A DNA stretch of 64,000 nucleotides from RDXT01 sp033765305. GTDB lineage: Bacteria > Bacteroidota > Bacteroidia > J057. The DNA lies in assembly GCA_033765305.1 (NCBI GenBank), contig JANRID010000036.1, positions 13,312 to 77,311 on the forward strand, written 5' to 3'. The notes under the pieces are model-generated. The model saw only the letters and a list, made by a program, of their open reading frames with translations. It was not told the DNA's origin and searched no databases. The position numbers and the translations under genes were made by a program. Shown here one piece after another: positions 40,139 to 47,531 of the stretch (within the stretch, counting starts at the first letter, position 1; each line of letters starts with the position of its first letter).

Positions 40139-41731
40139 ATGAAATTAATTCTACCAAATAAATTAAACGCATCAGCGGACATTGTATTTGAAAATGCAAA
40201 AAGCATAGCCGTTATCGGTGCAAATGGTGCTGGAAAGACAAGATTTGGTTCGCGACTTGAAGAAACTTATAATGAAATTACTCATAGAATATCTGCACAA
40301 AAATCATTGTCGATGCCAAATGAAGTAAGTCCAAAATCAAGAGAAAGAGCAGAAGAAGAATTTTGGTATGGAGGACAACATGATAATAAGGACTGGCTAA
40401 AGACCACAGGAAAGAAAAATTATCGTTGGCAAAACAATTTAAACACATCGTTGCTCAATGACTATCAACAATTATTAATTCTTCTTCACACAGAAGAGTA
40501 TGAAGAATCATTAAAATTTAAGGAAGGAGAAATTTCAAAACCAACAACTAAGTTAGATAGAATCCAAGGGATTTGGGAAGAGATTTTGCCACACAGAAAA
40601 TTAGTTAAACGAGCTGGTATTATTGAAACTTATCCATCAGATAAACCAACCGAGAGATACAACGCATCTGAAATGAGTGATGGAGAAAGAGTCATCTTCT
40701 ATCTTATTGGCGAAACAGTTTGTGCAAAACCAAATTCTTTGATAATTATTGATGAACCCGAAATGCATATTCATAAATCAATAACTAAAAAATTATGGGA
40801 TGCAATTGAAAAGGAAAGACCTGACTGCACATTCGTTTATTTAACTCACGACATTGACTTCGCATCTTCAAGACAAAACGCAATTAAAATATGGCTGAAG
40901 TCATATGAAGGAAATCAAATTTGGGATTATGAAATACTTGAAGAAGGAAATCCTATTCCAGAACAAGTATTCTTAGAAATTTTGGGTAGCAGAAAACCGA
41001 TACTATTCACAGAAGGTGACAATTCAAGCATTGACTATTTTTTGTACCAACAAATTTTTCCCGAGTTTACTGTAATCTCGCTGGGCAATTGCAACAAAGT
41101 ATTTGAAACGACTAAGTCATTTAATGAGCAAACGGGATTTCACCATCTCTCAGCAGTTGGCATAATTGACAGAGACAGGAGAACAGACGATGATGTAAAA
41201 GAAATCCAAAAACAAAATATCCTTATTCCCGAAGTTTCGGAGGCGGAAAATTTGTTACTTCTTGAAAATGTTATTAAAGTCGTTGCAACAAAAATGTATA
41301 AAGACCCAGATGCTGTTTTTAAGAAAGTTAAAAGTAAGGTCCTTGAAATGTTTAGTAAAGACTTGAAATTTCAAGCTACACAGCATTCAATATTTGTGAT
41401 AAAGAAAATTTATGAACGAGGACTAAATCCAAAGGTGAAAGAGTTTACTGAACTTGAATCAGTAGTTAATGAGTTTGTTAGTAAAATTGACTACCAAAAA
41501 ATCTATCAAGAATTAGAAGATAGCTTCTCTAAGTTTATATCAGACAGTGACTATTTAAGTGTTTTAAAAGTCTATAACAACAAAGGAATTATTCATACTT
41601 CTGGTCTTGCCCAACTTTGCGGACTTGCCTCAAAGAATAATGAATTCTTTAATTTTGTGATCAGCATTTTAAAAGAAAGTTCAAACGACAGCGAGACGAT
41701 TAGGCAAGCCATTAAACAAGCTATCAAGTAA
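40139..41731 (+). CDS. AAA ATPase fused to DUF4435 (TOPRIM-like) domain; PARIS-like defence candidate
   Basis: A 530-residue protein. The N-terminal ABC-type/AAA domain has Walker A GANGAGKT (27-34), a signature-like SEMSDGERVIFYL (about 177-189), Walker B LIIIDEPEMHIH (200-211) and the H-loop-like YLTHDIDFASS. The C-terminal part from about 285 fits DUF4435: ILFTEGDNSSIDYFLY with the conserved Glu, then VGIIDRDRR with paired Asp, then SEAENLLLLENV. AriA (ATPase) and AriB (DUF4435 nuclease) of the PARIS anti-phage system have these two domains, and fused forms are known; equivalence here is inferred. Very AT-rich, single gene, promoter from type 1 copy B. Confidence 0.78.
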   Translation: MKLILPNKLNASADIVFENAKSIAVIGANGAGKTRFGSRLEETYNEITHRISAQKSLSMPNEVSPKSRERAEEEFWYGGQHDNKDWLKTTGKKNYRWQNNLNTSLLNDYQQLLILLHTEEYEESLKFKEGEISKPTTKLDRIQGIWEEILPHRKLVKRAGIIETYPSDKPTERYNASEMSDGERVIFYLIGETVCAKPNSLIIIDEPEMHIHKSITKKLWDAIEKERPDCTFVYLTHDIDFASSRQNAIKIWLKSYEGNQIWDYEILEEGNPIPEQVFLEILGSRKPILFTEGDNSSIDYFLYQQIFPEFTVISLGNCNKVFETTKSFNEQTGFHHLSAVGIIDRDRRTDDDVKEIQKQNILIPEVSEAENLLLLENVIKVVATKMYKDPDAVFKKVKSKVLEMFSKDLKFQATQHSIFVIKKIYERGLNPKVKEFTELESVVNEFVSKIDYQKIYQELEDSFSKFISDSDYLSVLKVYNNKGIIHTSGLAQLCGLASKNNEFFNFVISILKESSNDSETIRQAIKQAIK

Positions 41732-41773
41732 CCATAATGACAAATCTCCGGACAGCATCACAGCAGCCAACAA

Positions 41774-41883
41774 CTAGTTAGCGCTATTCGGGTATTCGAG
41801 ATCTCCAGAAAGATCACGGAAGCTTGGGAAATCAAGATTCAATTGATACATTTGGTTCAGCTGTCCCGAACAGCGCCAACTAG
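41774..41883. repeat. Large imperfect inverted repeat after the AAA-DUF4435 gene
   Basis: CTAGTTAGCGCTATTCGGG (41774-41792) and CCCGAACAGCGCCAACTAG (41865-41883) are complementary at 17 of 19 positions across a 72-base loop. CATTATGC follows at 41889-41896. Size and position resemble the attC-like site after the PIN gene, but the GTT triplet is not kept. Confidence 0.55.
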
Positions 41884-41917
41884 CAGAACATTATGCACAA
41901 GCTAAAAGAACGAAAGA

Positions 41918-42406
41918 ATGGTAGTGCCAATAATAATTAGTGTTCGCGGAGTGATTTTCGCTTCTATTATAGTACTCGGACTTGGAATTTTTGTAACTAT
42001 CAACAATTCAAAGGACAAGACAGAATATGACAAGTCCACGGGAATTTTTGAGTACTATGACAAAGAATTCCAAAACCTCCCAACGCGACACAAGGGAGAT
42101 TTTCGATACCTAAAAATTGACTCCTACCCGTACCTGTTTGAAATTTATGAACCTAATAGTGAACCGACTGAAAATACAATAGACGATTTAACGGTCGGAG
42201 ACGAAATTGATATTTACTATTACGAAACTTCGAACACAAGAAATATTGGACTAAACCGATTTGCGCAATTCATAGATAAAAACAAACAACCATATTTCGT
42301 TAGAAGTGGATTTCAAAAACAGCTCGGTTTGGTGGTAATTGGACTATCAGTATTGTTGAATATTATGGCATTTGTGTTTTGGAGAAGAGGAAAACTGGAA
42401 TGGTAA
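41918..42406 (+). CDS. Small two-TM membrane protein, DUF3592-like
   Basis: A 162-residue protein with hydrophobic helices at about 4-26 and 138-157 enclosing an extracytoplasmic domain with TGIFEYYDKEFQNLP and DDLTVGDEIDIYYYETS. The domain pattern (membrane helix, small beta domain that ends with a DxVxIYY strand, helix, RRG tail) resembles DUF3592-type proteins; not certain. AT-rich like the two preceding genes. It is followed by a large imperfect inverted repeat, so it seems to be a third single-gene unit. Function unknown. Confidence 0.55.
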   Translation: MVVPIIISVRGVIFASIIVLGLGIFVTINNSKDKTEYDKSTGIFEYYDKEFQNLPTRHKGDFRYLKIDSYPYLFEIYEPNSEPTENTIDDLTVGDEIDIYYYETSNTRNIGLNRFAQFIDKNKQPYFVRSGFQKQLGLVVIGLSVLLNIMAFVFWRRGKLEW

Positions 42407-42426
42407 TAAGAAAGCCTGTGCACAAC

Positions 42427-42540
42427 AGCACCTACAAGAAATTGGCGGTTCAGTGCCCCGCAGACACATTTGTGGTTAATCAAAGTTTGGTTCTCCGCAT
42501 CAACATTTGTGGCAAAAAACGCTAACTTTTTGTAGCTGCT
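42427..42540. repeat. Large imperfect inverted repeat after the small membrane protein
   Basis: Arms 42427-42450 (AGCACCTACAAGAAATTGGC and four more bases) and 42517-42540 are complementary at 19 of 24 positions, 21 with G-T pairs, across a 66-base loop. It marks the return to GC-rich sequence at about 42.54 kb. Confidence 0.5.
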
Positions 42541-42547
42541 CCCCCCC

Positions 42548-42578
42548 TTGCCCATCCCCCCCAATTTGCCTATCTTCC
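42548..42578 (+). promoter_or_regulatory. Promoter of the GH140-like gene
   Basis: TTG at 42548-42550, exactly 20 bases, then TATCTTCC at 42571-42578. About 60 bases upstream of the ATG at 42640. Confidence 0.5.
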
Positions 42579-42639
42579 CATCTCCGCATCCTGCATCACG
42601 CAGGCACCGGCAGCAGAGACCACACATAGACCCAGACCT

Positions 42640-44133
42640 ATGGAAAAACCGACTGCAGCCCCCTGGACAGCTGGCATCCTGCGGAAGCGCATGGCGGTGC
42701 TGGCGCTGCTCGCGCTGATGCTCGGGGCCTGCGGCGGCGGGAAAACCCGGCCCGGCAGATTCCTCGCCGTCAGCGCCAACGGCCGCTACCTGGAGGATGC
42801 TGCCGGAAAACCCTTTCTGTATCTGGGATGCACGGCCTGGGAATTGTTTCACCGGCTCAGCCGCGAGGAGGCTTCGGAATACCTGAAAAACCGGAAAGAG
42901 AAGGGCTTCACGGTCATCCAGGCGGTGGTGCTGGCGGAAAACGACGGGCTCCGGACGCCCAACGCGTACGGGGCGCTTCCGCTGCACGATCTCGACCCGG
43001 CCCGGCCCAACGAAGCGTATTTCGAGCATGTGGATTTCATCGTGAACCAGGCCGAAGCGCTGGGGCTGTACATCGGCATGCTGCCTGCCTGGGGCGATAA
43101 AATCCCCAATGAAAACCCGGCGGCAGGCCCCATCGTCTTCACCATCGAAAATGCGCGGGAATATGGCGAGTTTTTGGGCAAGCGCTACCAGGACAAGCCC
43201 GTCATCTGGATCTTGGGCGGCGACCGCAATGTGCACAGCGACACCGCCTTTCTCATCTGGAAATCCATGGCCGAAGGGCTGCGCGCCGGCGATGGCGGCA
43301 ATCACCTGATCAGCATGCATCCCCGGGGCGAAAGGTCCTCCAGCGAGTGGTTTCACAATGAACCCTGGTTCGATTTCAATCTCTACCAGAGCGGGCACGC
43401 ACGCCGCTACAACGAGGTGTACCGGTACGCCCAGCACGACTACAGCCTGCAGCCCGCCAAGCCGGCCATCGACGGCGAGCCCGCGTATGAAGACATCGCG
43501 GTCAGGTTCTGGGAATACTGCGACTGGTCGGACCCCCTGCGGGTGCCGCCCCAGGTGCTCGACAGCAATAAGCTGATCCAAGACCCTGCCTATTTCACGC
43601 GCGGGTTTATCGGCGCCCACGATGTGCGCGTGCATGCCTACTGGAATCTGCTGGCCGGTGCAGCGGGCTACACCTACGGGAATAACGCCATCTGGCAGAT
43701 GTTCAGGAAGGGCGGCGACATCGCGATCCCCTGCCTGTACGACTGGCGCGAATCCATGGACCGCCCCGGCGCCGACGACATCCGCCATGTGCGGAAGCTG
43801 TTCGAGGCCCGCGATTTTTCAAAACTGCTTCCCGACCAGTCTGCCGTGTACGGCCACAATCCCGCAGACAGCACCCACATCCGGGCGGCCGTAGCCGGCG
43901 ACGGCAGCTTTCTGCTGGTGTATCTGTCGGTGGGTCAGCCGGTCAGGGTTGTCATGAGCAAAATTTCCGGCGCGCGCGTGCGGGCCGCCTGGTATGATCC
44001 GCGCGAAGGCACCACCAAACCGGCCGGCGAATTCGCCAATTCGGGCTTTGCGGCATTCACCCCGCCTTCATCGGGCCCCGGCCACGACTGGCTGCTGGTG
44101 CTGGATGATGCGGCGCGCACGGACGGTTTTTGA
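42640..44133 (+). CDS. GH140-like/DUF4038 glycosidase lipoprotein
   Basis: A 497-residue TIM-barrel hydrolase. The signal is long but ends in a good lipobox (LALMLGAC, Cys31). It shows DUF4038 features: YLGCTAWELFHRLSREEASEYLKNRKEKGFTVIQ, then IWILGGDRN, FNLYQSGHA, PAIDGEPAYED (catalytic-type Glu) and the C-terminal collagen-binding-like beta domain with SGARVRAAWYDPREG. GH140 enzymes are apiosidases of pectin rhamnogalacturonan II; other substrates exist. It lies near but not within the GH92/GH127 operon. It has its own promoter. Confidence 0.82.
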   Translation: MEKPTAAPWTAGILRKRMAVLALLALMLGACGGGKTRPGRFLAVSANGRYLEDAAGKPFLYLGCTAWELFHRLSREEASEYLKNRKEKGFTVIQAVVLAENDGLRTPNAYGALPLHDLDPARPNEAYFEHVDFIVNQAEALGLYIGMLPAWGDKIPNENPAAGPIVFTIENAREYGEFLGKRYQDKPVIWILGGDRNVHSDTAFLIWKSMAEGLRAGDGGNHLISMHPRGERSSSEWFHNEPWFDFNLYQSGHARRYNEVYRYAQHDYSLQPAKPAIDGEPAYEDIAVRFWEYCDWSDPLRVPPQVLDSNKLIQDPAYFTRGFIGAHDVRVHAYWNLLAGAAGYTYGNNAIWQMFRKGGDIAIPCLYDWRESMDRPGADDIRHVRKLFEARDFSKLLPDQSAVYGHNPADSTHIRAAVAGDGSFLLVYLSVGQPVRVVMSKISGARVRAAWYDPREGTTKPAGEFANSGFAAFTPPSSGPGHDWLLVLDDAARTDGF

Positions 44134-44188
44134 GGAGCAGGCCAGATGCGTGCGCGGACGGGGCCGCCCTGCGGGCAGGCCTCCCTAT

Positions 44189-44653
44189 TCAGTCCGCTTG
44201 CCGCAGCACCCGGAATAGCATATATCCACTCAGCATAAACCCGAGGAAGGCCGCTATTTGCCGATAGTACAAGTCTGTCCATATCAATTTTTCATACAGC
44301 GCCTGATCGAAACCCTCCTCCAATTTGAACTGCAGCGGGAGCTGCACCATCACAGTTGAAACTGTGGGGATGATGTACCCTGCCAGAGAAGCCCAGATGG
44401 TCCATACAGGCAGTGCCTTGCTCCGGTGCCAGAACATGGTGACAAGCGGAATATACACCAGCATCGTAGGCACGACGTATCGTGGAATGATCAATGAATC
44501 CACCAGTTTTTTGAATGTAATCCAATCCGAATGGATATGGCGCCAAGCCGGGTAGTACACAAATACTTCCATGACAGTGGCGCCGTAGATATAGAAGGCC
44601 AGCAAAAAGTAGGCAGTCATTGCCAGGGGTGCGAGGGTGCTTCGCTTTTTCAT
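44189..44653 (-). CDS. Four-helix membrane protein of unknown function
   Basis: A 154-residue inner-membrane protein with hydrophobic helices at about 8-30, 52-72, 80-100 and 130-150. The pattern (YGATVMEVFVYYPAWRHI, then ...YEKLIWTDLYYRQIAAFLG) is similar to DUF1772-like small membrane proteins but no family can be fixed. It follows the Crp-like gene on the same strand (73-base gap that contains a hairpin terminator), so it is probably separately transcribed. A short dyad CTGTGTT/AACACAG (44662-44682) lies just upstream of its start. Confidence 0.55.
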   Translation of the reverse strand: MKKRSTLAPLAMTAYFLLAFYIYGATVMEVFVYYPAWRHIHSDWITFKKLVDSLIIPRYVVPTMLVYIPLVTMFWHRSKALPVWTIWASLAGYIIPTVSTVMVQLPLQFKLEEGFDQALYEKLIWTDLYYRQIAAFLGFMLSGYMLFRVLRQAD

Positions 44654-44703
44654 ATTAGCAGGTTACTGTGTTGCTGCAAAACACAGGATTTGTCAGACAC
44701 CCA

Positions 44704-44723
44704 AAATTGCCTTATGGCAATTT
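44704..44723 (-). terminator. Hairpin after the Crp-type gene
   Basis: AAATTGCC (44704-44711) and GGCAATTT (44716-44723) pair perfectly with a 4-base loop, 2 bases past the stop of the Crp-type gene. Read on the reverse strand the stem ends in TTTT then GGG, so it is a weak terminator. Confidence 0.5.
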
Positions 44724-44725
44724 CG

Positions 44726-45286
44726 CTACTTTCGCCTGCGAAGCCGGCTCAACGAAGAAGGCGTGATGCCCAGGTAGGAGGAAATATATTTGAGCGGGAC
44801 GCGCTGCAGCAGCTTAGGATGCTTCAGGGCTTTCTCATAGCGCAGCTCAGCGGTTTCGGTTTGAAAAGAGACCACATTGGCTACCAGATGGCAAATTACC
44901 TGCTCCCAAAATTTTCGAATGAATGTTTCGAATATTGGAGTCTCTGCAAACAGCTTTTCCATGTCTGACTGACTGATATACAGAATCATCGTATCTTCAA
45001 TCGCCTGAACGCCGAAGGCTGATGGCTGCTGCGGGATGAAACTGCTTAGCTCGCAGAAAAAGTCGTCCTCAAAAGCAAACCAGCCGGTTACTTCGCTGTT
45101 GTCTTTCTCCCAAAAAACCCGGAGGCAGCCTTTTTCGATAAAGATAAAATCTTTGCTGATCTGCCCGCTGCGAACCAGAAATCTTCCTTTTTTAATTTCC
45201 CTGATCCTAAAATGCTGAAGAATATGATTCAATTCCGCCTGCGTCGGATCTATGTACTGACGTATGATTTCGGAAAAAGAATCCAT
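44726..45286 (-). CDS. Crp/Fnr-family transcriptional regulator
   Basis: A 186-residue Crp-like regulator from ATG 45286 (MDSFSEIIRQYIDP). The beta roll spans about 25-120 (FLVRSGQISKDFIFIEKGCLRVFWEKD), followed by the long dimer helix. The C-terminal HTH is YISSYLGITPSSLSRLRRRK, which is cut short right after the recognition helix, as in many Bacteroidota members. No iron-sulfur Cys set, so not an O2 sensor of the Fnr type. The reading frame continues upstream through type 1 repeat copy C, but those codons are repeat-derived and are excluded. Confidence 0.85.
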   Translation of the reverse strand: MDSFSEIIRQYIDPTQAELNHILQHFRIREIKKGRFLVRSGQISKDFIFIEKGCLRVFWEKDNSEVTGWFAFEDDFFCELSSFIPQQPSAFGVQAIEDTMILYISQSDMEKLFAETPIFETFIRKFWEQVICHLVANVVSFQTETAELRYEKALKHPKLLQRVPLKYISSYLGITPSSLSRLRRRK

Positions 45287-45606
45287 GGCTACTGCTTCAA
45301 CGCCGGGTGCTGATGGCCTTTGGTTAGGTTCAAGTCGTATTATCCCCAGCAAGATACCTATTCGTTTGGTACGTGCAAAATATCTCATATCCAGCCGCAT
45401 GGCTGCCGCCAGGCCGGAGGGATCGGGCGGGGGATTGACTTTGTGGCGGGAGCTGTGTAGGTTGGGGGGAAGTTCTTTGGAGGGGGGGGCTCCGGCCTGC
45501 GTCAAGATGCCCGGCAGTTGCGGGATGGCCGCATGCATCTTGCGTACAGGGGGTAATCTGGATGTATGTCGGGCGCTGCGGCAATGCAGATGCTATATGC
45601 TATTTT
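45287..45606. other. Intergenic region with type 1 repeat (copy C)
   Basis: 320 bases between the divergent Crp and panE genes. The right two-thirds is copy C of the type 1 repeat; the left third is presumably the Crp gene's own control region. No separate gene seen. Confidence 0.6.
45407..45594 (+). repeat. Type 1 promoter repeat, copy C (diverged)
   Basis: Both ends match copies A and B: CGCCAGGCCGGAG on the left, GCGGCAATGCAGATG on the right. TTG 45435-45437, 20 bases, TAGGTTGG 45458-45465, then AGTTCTTTGG. The interior is diverged but alignable, e.g. TTGCGTACAGGGG. Drives panE. Confidence 0.75.
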
Positions 45607-46545
45607 ATGAAAAAAACTAAAATAATACTAGCAGGGGTTGGCGGAGTCGGGGGGTATTTTGGTGGATTATTGGCAAAACATTTTTATGAAAATGAAAATA
45701 TTGAAATTAACTTTTTTGCCCGGGGGGAACACGTAAAAGAAATTCAGGACAATGGCCTGAAGGTCATACAAGGCAATCGTGAGTTTATCGCCAGGCCATC
45801 GTTAGCTACAGAAAATCCGGCCGAAATTGGCATTGCAGACTTTGCTATCATAGCAACGAAAAGCTACGGCCTTGAAATGGCTATTCAGCATCTACGACCT
45901 TGCATAGATCCAGACACGATTGTTTTGCCGCTGCTTAATGGAGTGGATAGCAGAGAACGAATACAAGACATTCTTCCTGACAACCTTGTTCTGGACGGTT
46001 GTGCTTATATAGTTTCGCGTTTGAAAAAAGCTGGTGTGATTGAAAACACCGGCAACATTCAAAAAATATATTTCGGCCTTGATAATTTTGCAAACGACCG
46101 GCTACGGTTACTTGAAAAGCTGCTGCAGGAGGCAGCTATTGAAGCGTCATTATCCGAAAACATTACATCCGTTATTTGGGAAAAGTTTATTTTCATTTCC
46201 CCGGTTGCAACGGCGACCTCCTATTTTGACACCTGCATAGGAGAACTGGTTTCCGACAAGGAAAAACTTGCAACGGTATCCATGCTGATTGAAGAAGTCA
46301 TACAGTTGGCAAAAGCAAAACAAATTGTTATTCCGGGCGATATAGCAGAAAAGACTTTAACCCAATTAAAGGCATTGCCCTTTGAAGCAACCTCTTCAAT
46401 GCATTCAGACTTTCAAGCCCATAAACCGGCTACCGAATTGGAATCATTAACTGGGTATGTGATTAAAGAGGGACGGAAATACCATGTAGAGACCCCGATA
46501 TTTATGAAGACATATGCAGAACTCAACAAGAAAAGCGGCAGATAA
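45607..46545 (+). CDS. panE: 2-dehydropantoate 2-reductase (ApbA/PanE family)
   Basis: NADPH-dependent ketopantoate reductase of pantothenate/CoA synthesis, 312 residues. N-terminal dinucleotide motif ILAGVGGVGGYFGG (about 6-19), FFARGEHVKEIQDNGLKV, catalytic Lys in IATKSYG and the second domain with SVIWEKFIFISPVATATS. C-terminal HKPATELESLTGYVIKEG carries the conserved SMxxDxxxGRxTE-like region in diverged form (SSMHSDFQAHKPATELE). The ATG at 45607 excludes codons that belong to the repeat. GC is lower than core genes and the gene sits behind a type 1 repeat, so it may be a paralogue rather than the housekeeping copy. Confidence 0.85.
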   Translation: MKKTKIILAGVGGVGGYFGGLLAKHFYENENIEINFFARGEHVKEIQDNGLKVIQGNREFIARPSLATENPAEIGIADFAIIATKSYGLEMAIQHLRPCIDPDTIVLPLLNGVDSRERIQDILPDNLVLDGCAYIVSRLKKAGVIENTGNIQKIYFGLDNFANDRLRLLEKLLQEAAIEASLSENITSVIWEKFIFISPVATATSYFDTCIGELVSDKEKLATVSMLIEEVIQLAKAKQIVIPGDIAEKTLTQLKALPFEATSSMHSDFQAHKPATELESLTGYVIKEGRKYHVETPIFMKTYAELNKKSGR

Positions 46546-46679
46546 CAGCGGCAAGCAGCAGGTGCGGCAGTGCGCAACCGCCCCTAACGTGCGCAACGCC
46601 TCAACCATTCCCCGCAAGCCCCCGCTCTGTCCGGGTGCCGAGTGTGTCCCGCAGCCAGCCGCAGCCCTTCGGGCAGGCC

Positions 46680-46710
46680 TTGCGCGGGACAGGGCGTGTG
46701 CGTATATTGC
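46680..46710 (+). promoter_or_regulatory. Type 2 promoter module (copy 5)
   Basis: TTG 46680-46682, 20 bases, TATATTGC 46703-46710, preceded by CGGGCAGGCCTTGCGCGGGAC. Drives the toxin-antitoxin-like pair. Closely similar to 47417-47462. Confidence 0.6.
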
Positions 46711-46767
46711 TACTTGAATCTGCGTGCTGCCGGCCCTGGCGCATAGGGTATTTTTGATGCTTGACAC

Positions 46768-46998
46768 ATGACCACCACGAATCGGCTGAGGAACTATCTG
46801 ATCGGAAAAATCCAGCGGCTGTCCATAGACCAGCTGACGGAACTCAATCGGGTATTGGGTGCAGCCAGTCATCCGGACAGGTCCAAACACAATACCCTCA
46901 AGCTGGCCGGATCGTGGAAAGACCTCGGCGAGGACTTCTGGGACAGCCTTACAGACAACCTGCATGAGACCCGGGCCCAGGATCGTCCAATCCAGTAA
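46768..46998 (+). CDS. Putative antitoxin partner of the VapC-like toxin
   Basis: A 76-residue acidic/basic mixed small protein, no named family: RLRNYLIGKIQRLSIDQLTELNRVLG is a likely helix, and the C-terminal SWKDLGEDFWDSLTDNLHETR could insert into the toxin groove. It is placed 3 bases before the PIN-domain toxin gene, the standard order for antitoxin then toxin. The identification rests on position and size only. Confidence 0.55.
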   Translation: MTTTNRLRNYLIGKIQRLSIDQLTELNRVLGAASHPDRSKHNTLKLAGSWKDLGEDFWDSLTDNLHETRAQDRPIQ

Positions 46999-47001
46999 GG
47001 T

Positions 47002-47406
47002 GTGACGGAAGCGCTGATCGATACCGACATCCTGTCCTTTTATTTCAAGGGTGATGCGCAGGTAGCTGCCCGAATGGGTGACTACCTTGAGGCATTTCCC
47101 CAGGTCAACCTGTCCATCATTACCTACTACGAAATCATTGCGGGCCTCAAATTCAAAAAAGCGGAGCGGCAACTCCAGGCCTTTGAAAATTTCGCCAATG
47201 AAAATACGGTCATACATATCTCCGAAGCATCGGCCAGCATATCAGCCAGCCTCTACGCCAGCCTTCGCCAGAGAGGCATCACGATCGGGACCGCTGATAT
47301 GCTGATAGCCGGCATTGCCATCGAGAATGGGCTGACCTTGATCACCAACAACGAAAGGCATTACGAAGCCATTCCGGGGCTCCGCGTAGAGAACTGGAAA
47401 AGATAG
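47002..47406 (+). CDS. vapC: PIN-domain ribonuclease toxin, VapC family
   Basis: A 134-residue PIN-domain protein. GTG start at 47002 gives MTEALIDTDILSFYFKGD; Asp7 and Asp9 begin the acidic set, followed by Glu in TYYEIIAGLKFKKAERQL, Asp in TIGTADMLIAGIA and NNERHYEAIPGL at the end. The family cleaves tRNA or rRNA under stress and is neutralised by the upstream partner. The operon has its own type 2 promoter. Note that the VapB-type partner does not resemble AbrB, RHH or Phd/YefM folds in an obvious way. Confidence 0.85.
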   Translation: MTEALIDTDILSFYFKGDAQVAARMGDYLEAFPQVNLSIITYYEIIAGLKFKKAERQLQAFENFANENTVIHISEASASISASLYASLRQRGITIGTADMLIAGIAIENGLTLITNNERHYEAIPGLRVENWKR

Positions 47407-47431
47407 CGGGCTACAGCCCTGCGGGCAGGCC

Positions 47432-47462
47432 TTGCGCGGGACAGTGCGTATGCGTATATTGT
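47432..47462 (+). promoter_or_regulatory. Type 2 promoter module (copy 6)
   Basis: TTG 47432-47434, 20 bases, TATATTGT 47455-47462. With 16 upstream bases (CCCTGCGGGCAGGCCT) it is almost the same as copy 5. It precedes the secreted SnoaL-like gene by 70 bases. Confidence 0.6.
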
Positions 47463-47531
47463 CCTGAAGCAGCAGGGTACGCACGCGGAACCTGCATGCA
47501 CTTCAGGAAATCGTCTGATTACAGGACCCAT

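Noticed and set aside
38985..42540. A complete integron
   Set aside because: No tyrosine recombinase intI gene and no attI can be seen in the window; only cassette-like boundaries are claimed.
44726..45538. Longer Crp protein starting at 45538
   Set aside because: The extra 84 codons run antisense through the type 1 repeat and are not part of the Crp family.
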